Notes under the pieces: model-generated
What the model saw: the letters and a program-made list of their open reading frames with translations, nothing else
What the model was told of the DNA's origin: nothing
The model's database searches: none
Part shown: positions 31,924 through 44,877 of the stretch, in pieces
Numbering within the stretch: position 1 is the first letter of the stretch
Layout of the letters: every line of letters begins with the position of its first letter
Made by a program: the position numbers and the translations under genes
Origin: Asterella californica
Taxonomy: Eukaryota > Streptophyta > Marchantiopsida > Marchantiales > Aytoniaceae
Assembly (NCBI GenBank): GCA_036924285.1
Contig: JAYKYS010000008.1
Coordinates: 23,793,001-23,857,000 of the forward strand
DNA length: 64,000 nucleotides
Direction: 5' to 3'

Positions 31924-34900
31924 GTTTTCAAAAGTGGACCACTTTTCATATCGTCCAAAGGTAAACAGGAGCTTGGATCCCATAAGTAGTTCGGTTTTAT
32001 GTCATGCTGCACGGTTAGAAAGCCAAATACTAAGGATGGGTGAGGGGAGGGGGGGGGGGATCTCAGCGATACGAAATTGCGGAAGTGCACGGACGCTATA
32101 CTTATTGACGATGACACTGGGCTTTGCATATGATATTTTCTGGGTGAAATTTAAGTTTGATAGGCTCCACCATGCTACCTGGCATATCAGGGGATCTGAG
32201 TAAGTCAAGGCGTAAATAAACGCCTGTTTTTATGTTAAGATCGACGTATGAATATATGTTAGGATCGAATTCGCCAAGCGTTGAGATGGCATAGACGAAT
32301 ACCTTGAGTTCCATACTTTCCAGATTCCCATATTCTTTGTTCGAAGGTCTGCCCGAGAGTGCTTCCTTGATCCTCCTTCATTCTATGCTGGCTCCAAGGG
32401 TTGTTAGGGTGCATTTACATGCTCACTAGTGTACGCATTGTAGGAGCCAGCTCTAGTCACCAGCGTATGATAGCAACCTGTCCAGCTTGTCCCCTGATCC
32501 TAGCGGACGTGCAGACCTCAAAGACATTGCTAAGGAGCCGGATAGTCCCTCATGCAAGCCGCAGTTGTTCATCAGGGCCGTTTCTGGACGTGCTGATTTC
32601 AGAATTTATTTGTCATATGTACGTTTTGTTCGATCCTGTGGGGAGCTTTATCAACCTCGAGGGTGGTTCAGGTCGACAACATTGATAACTTTCGTGTATA
32701 GTGTGACGAATAGAGACTAGTTGAAGTTTATTTAACAGCTTACAGGACTTCTTGCAAGTAACCTGGTAGCCTTGTCCTTGAAGCCTCGAATGGTAAGACC
32801 TGACCAACATAATTCCTTTTACAGGCCTTGGCTGGAAATCGTGGAAGCGACGGTGGTTCATTCTTACTCGAACATCCCTTGTCTTCTTTAAAAATGATCC
32901 TGTAAGTGTTTACTGGATTACCCCTATCTTTGTATGTCGAAGAGGACTCAGAACTTTGAGTAAATTGCCGACTGCTACCCTGGTCAGAGTTGATGAGATA
33001 ATAATTTTCTACCGGATTTTTATGATGCTGCATGACGTTTCCGCTCCTGCTACCCGAACCCGGACAGAATCGCTGTCACAAAAGGAACAGAATCTCTCAA
33101 CTTGAAATTGCAGTCGACAACTTTGATAGCCCTGTTTGTAAGCCCAGGGTTAATGATTCTTTTCAGGATGCTTCAGTGGTTAGAGGGTGCAGCCTGTCAT
33201 CTAAGTGGTGATATGACCATCAATCTCATAGGTCTTGCTCTGCGCCACGGACCTCAGAACCCTCCGCACGTTGCTGTAGCTTTCTGACTTTATCTGTACT
33301 TTTGTGATAGAATTTGGTTCCAACAAAGGGTGGCGACGCAAACCTCACTTTGGGAGGCATTGACCTCAACAACTCGGGGAGGTAAGGAGAAAGAAATATT
33401 TGAGAAGAAGATTTGAGACTGATTCGTTGCATACGAGGCTGGTTCTTTTCTGATTGTCTGCGTGTTATTGTTCCCAGTGTCTCTTTGCGGGCGGAGAAAA
33501 AACTTCTGACGGTGCTCTTCCCGCCTGATGGCTCCTCTCCGGAGGGAAGAACAGTCACGCTCAAGGTGCCGTGTTATTGTTGAGCCCTTTTTTACCTAGT
33601 CGGTTTACTGTGCACGTTGTCTAGCATGTCGTTCGCCTCTCTCCTGCATGTGGCTACGTATTCCACATGTGCTGCCCGCACTATTAACGCAGATATGAAC
33701 TAAACGGTTTTATTAAATACTTATGTGAATTGATGGACTAGATACAGTTCTTCGAGGATATGAAACTAGGGAGGTCGTCCTTTCTCGTCTGACATTGACT
33801 TCCTTCTGTTGTCTTCGATATGAACAGGCAGAGACCATGGAAGACCTTGAGGATTGGAAAATTGCACTTGATCGGGCACTTGCCGCAGCGCCCGATCCAG
33901 ATCTCGTGATGGGTCACAATGGGATATTCCGGAATGATTCGATTGATACAGTGGAGGGGTCGAGTAAAGAAGGTATGTAAGTTAACCAATCGATGGTCCC
34001 ATCGGAATAGAAATCCTTGACTGATGATGAAGTCTGTTGAAGTTAAAATCGTTCTAGCTTCGATTGACACCCTTCCTTCTCAGCAACTTCCCCATGTCCT
34101 GACCTTTCGTCCTTTGGGGGGCATCATATTGTGCCGTTCCTTCACCGCGTCATGATGGTGCCGATGAATTCAGGGATCGGCACCAGGGAGTGTGGATACC
34201 TGCAAATCAACGTGTGTGGTAGTTTGGTATAGAGTGCACACATACGCACTACCCACTGGGGCTTGCTGAGAAGTGGAGTTCGAACACGGATCTAAAGCTT
34301 TTGCATGCTCGGTGATTGTTGTTTTCTCATTTTTCCTTGTGCTTTGCTTTTCACATACCGTGCTGTGACGGTGATTACGCTTGTATCCCACATTCTGCTC
34401 TGACTCTACTCAGTTGTTTGTTGATGACTGCTTGTAGTATTACGCTCTTATCAGTAGCTCAATGTATGATTCGTATCCGCGATCGGAAGTCTGGAAAGTC
34501 CCTATTTGTTATGATATTAGGAGACTATCCACACGCTGCGCGTGGAATAGTATCGTAATATGGTCTTTTATGTACGCCCGTAAACGGCCACGCTCAGATT
34601 AGTCCGCACTCATCTTATACAGGTTTACAGTGTTGTTGCCAACGCCAGGAGTTCTCTGCTCGTGCTATATATCTAATATCCGTAATCCTTGGGACGCTTT
34701 TTCGCTACAATAACTGCGCAATTTTAGCACCATATCCGTTCTAATTTTGACTTCCGATGTATTCTCTTGGGTTTGGAATTCACGCGTTACCTCAAGTATA
34801 CGTTGTTAGTCTTTGCATGTCTTTGCTAACCACTATACAGCATATATAGGTTTCACGTGAAAATAGGTTTGCCAAATGGAACCATTGGACATTTTACCCT

Positions 34901-37900
34901 TCCATCTACAGCTTGTCCATTGACCTGTAGAAGCTATCTTTAAGCCTGGGTGCCATCTGGAGAGTAGTTAATAAAGTGGAAGAAATACAGGAATTTCATT
35001 CTAACGGGGCTTACTGTGTCGAAGAGAACTCTCCAAGGCTATCACCATATTATCTAGCAGCTTTATCAGTACTCGTGAAGCTCTTGCCGTGCAGTTGTTT
35101 GCGTTATATATTCGACGAGCTTGCTTATATTCGACACCCGAGCTGGTGACTTGCCAGCCCCCAACATGTAATCTAAGTCATGGTTCAGTTTGCATCATCC
35201 ACGTGAGGTCGAGGCTGCAGTGTTGACCCATACATTGGAGCTTTCTGAGAGTGATGTTTTTGTTATTGTCTTCGATCGTGCAGGCCGAGAGAGAAGACCT
35301 GCTCGGTCATTGGTTGTAGGGAGACCTATCCTGCTTGCCTTGGAGGATATCGATGGAAGCCCGTCTTTCCTAGAGAAGGCCCTTTGCTTCATAGAGACTA
35401 ACGGTAAACAGTGCATACGCTAGTCGTGTTGTCTTCCTGCAGTGTTTTGTGCTGCTGGTAAACGGTGGAGTTGCTTTACACCTAATTCTACGATGGAATT
35501 AGAATCGCAATGCTTATGCGCCTGGATTGTGCTTGATAATCATTTGAAGATCACAAGTGTGGTTAGACCTGGCGGGGAACAGATCTCCGAATCATTTCCC
35601 GCTGTAAGTGCAAAAGAAGCAACGTGTGCGTTGAACTAAACGACTTGCCCAACCTGACCTAGATGTCGAATGCTTGATTGCAATAACAGGTCTGACCGTG
35701 GAAGGGATTTTGCGCCAGTCAGCAGATGTTGATGACGTTGAACGTAGAGTTCGTGATTATGAGTCTGGTAAAAACCAGTTTGGTCCAGACGAAGACGCTC
35801 ATGTCATCGGAGACTGTATAAAGGTACATTCCAGTTCTGGCAACCGTCGAGCTCTGATCCTTTTTTGTTTGATGGGTTTCACTTTGACCTCATGTTTTGC
35901 TCTTGCCTCGAGTTCCTGATAGTTGGTTCTTGGTAGGCTCTCTCACAGGTGCCTGTTCCAAGATAGCCAAGTGTATTTGCGGTTTATCTCACTAGTTCTT
36001 TTGTTCTCTTACTGTTCCATGCAGCATGTGTTAAGAGAGTTGCCATCATCACCAGTACCTGCCCCGTGCTGCACTGCTCTTCTTGAAGCTCATAGTGAGT
36101 AGCAATTTATTGATGCACACTTCCTTTGTGGGCTTTTGAGTTTGTCCTAGCGACCTCGTCAGTTGTTGTTGCTCTTTTATTACCATCGTAGCTTCAACAT
36201 GTGAGCGATCGCTCAAATTTTCATGGCTCTCTTTTGAATCTCCGAGCTGTATATGGGTTATCTTCTTCACAGTGTTGTAGAACAAATCGAGTGCTGTGGA
36301 GGAGTTGAAGATCCTCTCATGCAAGCGATCTAGTTGTTTGTCTTAACGCTCTCAAGTCTAGTTTCTAGCTTTCTATTTTAACTTTATCAAGCAAATGCTA
36401 CAGGGCTGGAAGGAAAGGAGTCTCGTGTCGCATCCATGCGGAATGCGGTTGCTGAAACATTTCCAGAGCCTAATCGACGGCTCCTACAAAGGTACTACGT
36501 TCGTAGAGTTTCAGTGACTTCACGAACTTTCTATCTACTTTCAAGCTTCCGGACTCTTCTCCCACCAAAAAAGATGAGGAACCAGACGGTTATTTGTTGC
36601 TTATGAAATTGTACTAATTTTGGGTGCTCCGGAGCGGTGCAGGGTTTTGAGGATGATGCGTGCTGTCGCTTCTCACACTGCCCAAAATCGCATGACTTCC
36701 TCGGCTGTGGCTGCCTGCATGGCCCCTCTTCTTTTGCGGCCACTGCTAGCAGGAGAGTGTGGTCTTGATGATGACTCAGACATTAGTGGGGATAATGCAG
36801 CACAGCTTCTAGCTGCAACAACAGCTGCCAACAATGCTCAGTCCATAGTCAACACGTTGCTGGAGGAGTATGACAACATATTTGAGGTGCGTGGTGCGAA
36901 GCAATTCCAAATGAGTTGTGTTCTGTCTCATTCTTTGATACGTACGTTAGATGGAAACATAATTAGTAATCAGGGTATCGTCCGCACTTTATCTCACTAA
37001 AAACTCGAGCGAGCCACGAGAGATGTTGAGATCCTCTATGCTGGAAAGTCGGTCAGTTTCAGAACTTTGAGAGGGAGCACTCATAGGTTTGCATGGGGTC
37101 GCCTGCGACCATAGACCTCGCGCCATACAGAGAGGTCATCCGGTGGGAGACACATCATGACCTCAGGTGCCGCAGACCCCCACGCACAGTGCTAGTGTCG
37201 GGGTTCCCAGGATACCGCAGACCCCGGTATAGCCCCGTAGTGATACTCTCCGGCGTTGCTCTATCCTTCGTCTGGCGGAGCGTTTGAACTTGCGACCTAC
37301 CTCTTAACAATTAGAAGGAGTAACCACGGAGCCAAACATCACTGGATTAGCAGTTGAGAGGAAGATTGACACACGTATCCGACTTTCCAGGACGATGACT
37401 CTCCACGAGTTCCACCTTCACCTCAAATGTACCCAAATATGGATGCCAGTGGCAGTGATGATGAGTCAACGGAGGATGAAACTCTTCAACTTCACGAGGT
37501 CGATGGTTGTTATCATGATGCCGCGAATGACCTGGACGTGGGAGTTGATGAAGATATCGAGAGAGTTCTCAGTGGAGGGCTAAGTGAAAGCAGTGGGCAC
37601 ATTGACACGGAAGTGTTTGACTACAAGGTAGGTGGTACACATTTTCAGAACCGTTTTGCGAGATAAAGGTGCTGTTGTCATCCAGTCAGGTGATCGACGA
37701 CGGCGATATTGAGAACTGTCTAAGACCGTCAGTGTGTGGGTGTGGTCCGACCTGCCATTCCCCATGTACCAATATATAGTATTGAGGTTCCATCTGCATT
37801 GAGGACGTTGAGACTGCTGTAATCTAGGTCAACGTGGGTTTCCTTGCTGAGTGCGAGGACCTTGTAAGTTCGCTTCATCTGTTTTAACGAATTCCATATC

Positions 37901-40900
37901 GTGAGAAGGTGTTTGAAGGGGGAGACTCGGATTTCGACTCGCCGAAAGGCAGGACGAAGGCCACAAACAAAGGCTGGCGTTCTGTTCGAACTACTTCGCA
38001 TGATCGTGATCGTGATCGTGCTGGATCGGGTTCGGGGCACCATGACAATGGTGTTGGTCTTTCTTCCAGCTCTCTCAAGCCGCACGCTTGGGATTCTGGA
38101 TCTCCGGTGACTAGTCCCAGAACTGGGGCTGCAGGTCCTCCAGGCCCTGGGCCAGGTTCTGGTACATCCCACCGAACGAAGGGGCATGGCTCGGCAGCTA
38201 CGAGCAGAGGGACGTCCTTGTGGGGTATACCTTCGGTAAGTTTCTTTGTGTTCGTGTCAGCACGTTCTACTTTGTGATTTTAATCAACGTTCTTTAAGCG
38301 CTAGTTTCCGGATTTGTCTGATCTGTATGTCTGGCCTGATTGGACAGTCAAATAACAAGACTGTAGCTGCGGACATGACCGACTCGTCTGAAGAGGAGTA
38401 AGTCGCGTCACCATTTGGATGTTTTCGTGTGTTCTTTGTCAGTTTGTCAGCAGCTCAGCTATTTTACTATAGGTACTGACGTGCGCTGTTCTGATCTTTG
38501 GTAGACATCTACACGGAGGTGCACTCGTGAATAGTTCCTATCATAGCCTTGAAATAAAAATCGTTTGTGGTGGCATCTCTTAGGCCAAATAGCCAGAGAC
38601 TCGTCGGAAATCATTTCTAAACTTAAATCGAGTGGCAGTACAGTTATCTAACTCAAGAGATGCTGTTTAAGTACCCTTGGACTTACGCAGTAACTTCTTC
38701 CACAACAGACTTGCAATACAAAGACTTGAGGCGACAAGGAACGAATTGCGCAACAAAATTGCTAAAGAGGTATCAAAGGACTCTTTTGATGCGAAGTTGT
38801 CTTTTCGTCCACCCAGATAATGCTGATTGCATTCTTTCTTTCAGCACAGGGTTCAGTAGAGCTAAACTTAGGGGCTTTCTCTTGGAGTTTGTATTACCCG
38901 TAGAGATGATTTTGGAGCTTAAGTGTTCGGCGTCTCTCCCGTGGTCTATACAGTCACGATATGTTTATGACTTGGCTGTCTATTTTGCACGACATTTGCA
39001 GGCGAAGGGGAATGCAGTACTGCAAGCCAGCTTGGAGAGAAGAAAGCAAGCGCTTCATGATCGCCGTTTAGCACTTGAACAAGATGTAACGTCACAGTTT
39101 CCCTGTTCCTCGTCATAATCATTAGTTTGGTATCTCTTGGAGTAGAATACCTGAGTCCGCTAAAATTAACGAGCAGTTTGGGGTGGTTCAGTTTTATCAT
39201 CCGAGAGCGTTACACGTTGATGTAATCAGCGCTCTTGATTCGGTTATTTTCCACAGGTTTGTATCATGTCATCAGTGACTCTGAACCACTTTGACATGAG
39301 GACTTTCTTCTCCCCATCTGGCATGGAATATGGATTTCAGAATTTCAGAAGTCCAAATTTGATGGCTTGAGAAACTCCCATCATCTTGCGTTGGGGATTG
39401 TGTCTTCCGACAACTGTGTTCTGTGATTTCAGCTCAGCTAGTATTTCAATTGCATGTACTAGGTAGCTTGCCGAAGTATGCAACCTGGTTGAGGTTGTAG
39501 GAAAGAATCTTTATGTTGCGTGCTTCTGTCTGTCTGAGAACCATTACTCATGTATCGTCCCATCCTTAGACAGATATCACCATGGCGCTCTTATGGGTTG
39601 CGCCATGGCAGCGGAATATTTTGTGTCGTAAATAACTAGAAGATCCGTGTGGAAATAGTGGAGAAGACAGTGCTGGTGGGACGCATGCTGCTCTGTCACC
39701 TACATTCCAAGTTGTAACCCGCTTCTTCCTCCATAAATGGTTTGTACAGGTTACCAGATTGCAGAGTCAGTTACAAGTTGAAAGGGAATTGAGAGCAGCA
39801 TTGGAGATGGGGCTCAGCATGTCAGCTGCACAGATGTCTACTTCCCAGAGCTTAGATTCCAAGGTCGGAACTTGGGACATAACTAGTCTCCTTAGATTAA
39901 CTTATACTCCTCCTTCTACTGCCTTCCAAATTTTTGTGTTACCCTACATGTATGTGGGTAGTTCTTGCATTACGCTGCTAACCACATCAATCTGCATATA
40001 CTGTGCATTCTCATTACTTTTAGGAGTGGTGTTGCACGGTCTAGCACTCCATGGATAGGTAGCGAGGATCATCTGCTGTCCATGTTTTCCTTACACATAG
40101 ACCACGGGCATCGACGCGGGAACAAGACAAGCAAATTACTGTATTTTGTGGGGAAGGTGGCACGATGATACGCCTTTTGAATTGACTCGTCCGTTTCTCG
40201 TAAGCACAACTACATATACTGTTTTCATTTGATGTTGCAGACTAGAGCAGAGCTGGAGGAAATTGCCGTTGTGGAAGCAGATGTGGCGAGACTGAAGCAG
40301 AAAGTCGCAGAGCTGCATTTACAGTTGAGCCTACAAAAGCAGCAACAAGGGGGCTCTCTCTCGGATGCTTCCGAAAGGCATGACCGTGTGCGGAATCTGC
40401 AAGCGCAGCAGTAAGACTTGCATGATCTTATAAGGAAATATGCTTTCTTGTGGTGTGTGCTTGCGTGATAAGTATCTCTTTGACAGGTTCATTCTGCGCA
40501 TTTCGGGAAGGGTTTATAGCTCACCGGTCTTGGACGTGTGGGTGATGCAGGACACAGTTACAGAAAGAGCTAGAGCAGACTCTTGCTCTCTGTCACCAAG
40601 AGAAGCAAAAGAATGACGAGGTACTTCTGTGATGAATCTCGTGTGTTGTTGTAACGTGCAGCCAGTAGTTGACGCGGATAAAGTAGTGACAGGATTTTGG
40701 TCCAGTTAGCTTCAGGACTATGGATTAGATGTTCATGTTCTGTTCTGCTCCAGCGTCTGAAGGCTGGGGGCACTTCTCCCGTTAGAATCAACACTTACTA
40801 ATGGGGTGTTATTCTTATCCTTCTGATAAAAGCTGACGTAGTTCTTTCTCTATTGCCATCCTTTGGGGGACATTCTGAGAATGCTTTTAATCAGCAACTA

Positions 40901-42399
40901 GATGGAGGAAGTGGATCAGAAGACGACTCTGCGATGGAGCTTTTACTATCTCAGCAGCGCAGTGCCCTCGCAGAAGCCAAGGTGCTTATCATATCACTTG
41001 ATTCTCTTGTCAGTCACCACTCAATTAGTAAAAACTGATTTGTAGCTTCAAGGTTTCGGCATGAATCTTCCTTCTTAGTTTATATATCGTCGGCTGTAAT
41101 GAATATCCATTCATGATAGAACAGGCCATATGTGAACAGATTAGTGTGAAACTCGGAGGACATTTCGTCCTTGCATGTGATACGGAGCATCTTGGCACTT
41201 GTGACTTTCTGCTTTAAATATTTTCCCACAGACCATCCAATCCAGCCTCTGCGCTTTGGTTTCCTCCTCCTGATGTTGCCGAGGGCCTCTGCATGATGTG
41301 TTTATCCAGCGGGACGAGCCAGCTAGACTAATGCAGATGTGGACACACATGTCAGTAGCCGTTGATCCACAACAATAATTACAATTTTGCTGTTTTAGGA
41401 AACTTTGAATCTGGAAAGAGCAAGAGGTCAGGATCTACGTCGCAAACCTGGCTCCAATCAAAGTAACCAGGCCCTGCAGATCACCACACTCAATCAAGCG
41501 AACCAGCTGGATCCCGGAGGAGACTGGAGAACTTTGCGACCTCCTGCTGGCCCGTCGGCTGCTGGAAGGCAATTTGCTTGGAGACAGCAGAAACCTGATT
41601 CGTTAAATCTCGGCGAGGGTAAAAGCGAGCTCGGCGTGGACCTTGCAAATGGTAGCGGCTACACTAGTGATGGGGCTGCCAGCTCATCCAGTGGGAAGAA
41701 GAGCAATGCAGAAGCGGAGGTAATGTTGAGAGCTTCTGTTCTGCATGTGGACATTATTGTTAGCTCCCGGGAGGTTTGTACGCATTAACAGAAAAATAAA
41801 TTGATGGAAGCATCTGTACAACGTGTGGGGCGGGTCTCTGGTTTCTATTGCACGGGGTACCTTTCAGTTATATGTGGGGTAGTTCTTGCATTTGCGCTGC
41901 TATCCACATACTGAAATACATATGGGATCGAGGCTAAGGAAGTGGAAGGATATGGCACGTTTCTTTATAGCATTGCTAGTTAGACTCACCAAATTACTGT
42001 TCTGCTTAATTAGCTGCGCGAAGTTTTTCCGTTTTAGGTAAATTGGCCGTACTATTGTATTGAGAGGTATACCGTAAAAGTGGAACGCATATGCTTGTCC
42101 TCCTGATCATGGTTCCTCTGTATTAAATCATCCATCGCATGTATGCAGCCATCTTGCATTGAAGGGTAATTTTTGAAGGTGTTGCATACCAGGGGGCCAG
42201 CACAAACTCAATGGAGTCTCACCGGCAGCCGCCAGGTGCCTCTGATGCTCTGGTGGAACTCACTACCCGTCTGGACTTTGTCAAGGAACGCCGCTCACAG
42301 CTTATGGAGCAGCTGCATACTTTGGACCCAACTTTGGTTCGGGCCAATCCGAACGGTCATGACCTGATACCAGCGTCTCCACCTTTGACAAGTCCTTAG
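31924..42399 (+). CDS. REN1: PH-RhoGAP-coiled-coil ROP GTPase-activating protein (REN1/PHGAP type), first exon unresolved
   Basis: Proteins of this type switch off plant ROP GTPases at the plasma membrane and shape polar growth. Exons: 31924-31960, 32825-32901, 33311-33381, 33478-33565, 33838-33972, 35284-35403, 35690-35823, 36025-36094, 36404-36491, 36643-36886, 37391-37627, about 37909-38235, 38348-38398, 38709-38769, 39002-39085, 39750-39863, 40241-40410, 40551-40620, 40895-40981, 41399-41719 and 42193-42399 (TAG). The PH domain runs from SGPLFISSK through GLGWKSWKRRWFILTRTSLV to EDLEDWKIALDRAL. RhoGAP starts at GRPILLALEDIDGS, with the arginine finger in EGILRQSAD and the later KHVLRELPSSPVP and NRMTSSAVAACMAPLLLRPL. 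A Ser/Asp-rich linker and repeated coiled-coil helices follow. Exon phases match throughout. The start codon lies upstream of 31924. No frame break was seen. Confidence 0.93.
37080..37345 (-). repeat. GC-rich SINE-like segment inside a RhoGAP intron
   Basis: The intron between 36886 and 37391 contains a sharp GC-rich island unlike its AT-rich surroundings. At its upper end the minus strand reads TGGTTACTCC (37317-37326), then about 26 bases on AGTTCAAACGC (37280-37290). These resemble the Pol III A and B boxes of tRNA-derived SINEs, with a roughly 190-bp body following. Target duplications and a tail were not found, so the borders are approximate. Confidence 0.4.
39952..39987 (+). repeat. Intronic hairpin motif, copy 1
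   Basis: ATGTGGGTAG, then TTCTTGCATTACG, then CTGCTAACCACAT can pair at its ends. A close copy lies in another intron of the same gene at 41872-41909. Confidence 0.55.
41872..41909 (+). repeat. Intronic hairpin motif, copy 2
   Basis: ATGTGGGGTAG, then TTCTTGCATTTGCG, then CTGCTATCCACAT. The end-pairing and the central TAGTTCTTGCATT are shared with 39952-39987, and the flanks differ. Confidence 0.55.
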
Positions 42400-44877
42400 T
42401 TTGCATGTGGGGTGGTCCAATGTTTATCGTATCGCCATTCTTATGGCATAAAGCTGGGTTGGCTGACTACTGAGTGCAAGGTTGTCTGGCCTCCACGAAT
42501 GTACAGTTCAATTCTTCATCCCCAATTGAGGATTCGTATAGGCTATATCGAGGTGCTACGAGTGATTCTGGGGGTTTAATTATTCAAAAGGAATGGTAGA
42601 GCTTGTTTTCTTGAAAAGCATCATGTTACGAGGAAAAGTTTATACCACAAGCCTTAATTATAACGTAAGGTTGAATTCTTTGAGATCTTAGATGGGCCCA
42701 CACCACGGAATGGAAGTCTTTCAGTTTACATTTTCCTCCCATCCATCACTCTCATTGTTTACAAAACAGCTCTTTGGTGTGTCACCAGGCACCGAGGTGA
42801 ATTTGGTGTTTATTACTGGGAATTCCTTTTGTTTGGTCACCGTTATCTCCCTTTATGGTTTCTTCGCCAACCCTGGTGTACCTCGCTATTTTTTGGTGTA
42901 CATGTCTATTTCTGTGTGCTTGTGAAAAGTGTAGATTACTACGCAACTTATAATCTTTGCTTGCTTGTCAGGTAATGACTTACCGTGTCCATCACTTGCA
43001 TGTGAGCTGAAGAAATACCTTCTGGCGGTTTATACGGTTCCTCGTCCCTTCCCTTTCGACTGAAGTCTATACGTAGAGGAACGTGTTTGGGACACTATAT
43101 CAAAGTTACATGGAAGATTCGCATGATCTGAATCTCGAGCATGCTTTTCGATTAGACTTTGGAACTACCTATGACCGTTTCTTTTTTGTGTTATTTTGCC
43201 GTAAGCTACCGGATTAAGAGCCTTTTAAAGAAGCACAGGTATACAGATTCCTCCGCGGCCGATCATGGACCTTTTGGTTTTCTCACACTATACCCGAACA
43301 TACTGGGTAAGTAATCTCGATCTTAAACTTTAAACACCGAAGATGGAGGAAGATGAGATGTCGGGTCTTCTGTTATCCCCTCAAGATCGTAAGTAATGTT
43401 GCAAGTTGTATAATTTTATGTGGTTTGTTTGATTGTTCTCCTACGTCTCGCTCTCAAATAATTTCATACCGGTAAATGAGTGTTTCCTACTTTGCATGTA
43501 TTTATCTCGTAAAGTTGATTAGTTTGATAAACCCTTAATGTTTTTCAAAGGCTTATCACTCCCCGCCCAACCCTGAGGTAATGGACGAACCTTTCTCAGA
43601 CGAAAAGAAAGCACACCAGTACAGTACATGGTGTCTTGGGTTGAAGATTCCATCTGCCATGAGAAGCACAAAGTATGATTACCGTCGTGCATGACATATT
43701 TATTCTAGCCGATTGTGGTTCGAAAGAGCCAGAACACTCTCGGCTTTAGTGCCTTGTTGCAAGTAATCCAATTCCCGCTCGGGCTCTCCAGGTGAAAAGT
43801 ACGACATCCTTCGGCCTTCATACTTTGTTTTGAGGGTGGTGTCGTTAGTGTGTTGATACAATGTCGGTTGCTTTCTAGTGGGCGCACCCCCGCTGCCTTG
43901 TTCGTAACGAGTATCTATTCGATCTGACTGTACTCACGTGTGAGTTCCGTGCCACTGCAATACGCTTGGATGTTGCTCGGAAAGCATTCCAAGATCTTGA
44001 ACCTCGTTCTTCACTGGTAACCGTCAGGAAAGGGGCATGAGGGGCTTGGGGACAGAAGCTGTGTTCTAGTTCCCATCACTATACACATGCCTTATGGATC
44101 ATCATCATCATCGCTGAGGAAGCGATGGCGAAGGCGAAGCGCGTGACTTGTATCTGACTCTTACCCTCATATCTGCCATGAACAGCCTCCAGCCTTGTAA
44201 CATGCATAATGACGCAATTCTTTTCACCCACAGAAGTTTTCTCAATCTAACGCTTGTGTTTCTTATACTGTGTGGAGCCTTACGGCACATTGGACCGCAG
44301 GTGCGGAAGGGCAAATTGGACGTAGAACGGACTTTCGAGAACTTCCTTTTCTATTCATCACCTATCTACTTTTCCATAGTTTATGACAGGAGCAAGTTTA
44401 TGACAGGAGCATGAGAACCTTCTCATCCACGAGTGCACATAAGCTTAAGTGGGAAAATCTTTGTATAATGAAACGAGCAACGACCTGGTTGACAAGACGA
44501 GCTTTAAATGAGCTGCCAACTACCGTCATGGAAAATCACTTCCGTGCGTGACTTGAACATGGTTTCATAGTCACACTGGCAAATGCATGTCACCACTTGC
44601 CACTAAAGCTATTAATACGTTGGACTCTTAAGATATAAACCTCCCAAAGATGTGGACTTACTTCTTGGTGACCGCAAGACTGGACTCGCACCAAAGAACG
44701 ATTACATGACACCATCAAACTAACGCTTTGTACCAACTAGGTTTTATTCATAACATCAATATTCCTTGTGAATGCTCAAATGCAGACCAACTACTTTAAA
44801 AGTATCCAATGCTAGTCAGATTCAGATTACCGATTTGGTTTTGGAGCTCTTCAATACAGGGCTGGATCTAAATTCAC
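42400..44877. other. 3' flank of the RhoGAP gene and intergenic DNA, no supported gene
   Basis: The first few hundred bases presumably carry the RhoGAP 3' UTR. The remaining frames are short, with no domain or splice pattern. I see no repeat of note. Confidence 0.5.

Noticed and set aside
32041..32060. G-rich run in the first visible RhoGAP intron as a quadruplex regulator
   Set aside because: It is a near-continuous G run rather than four spaced tracts, and could equally be polymerase slippage or a sequencing artefact.
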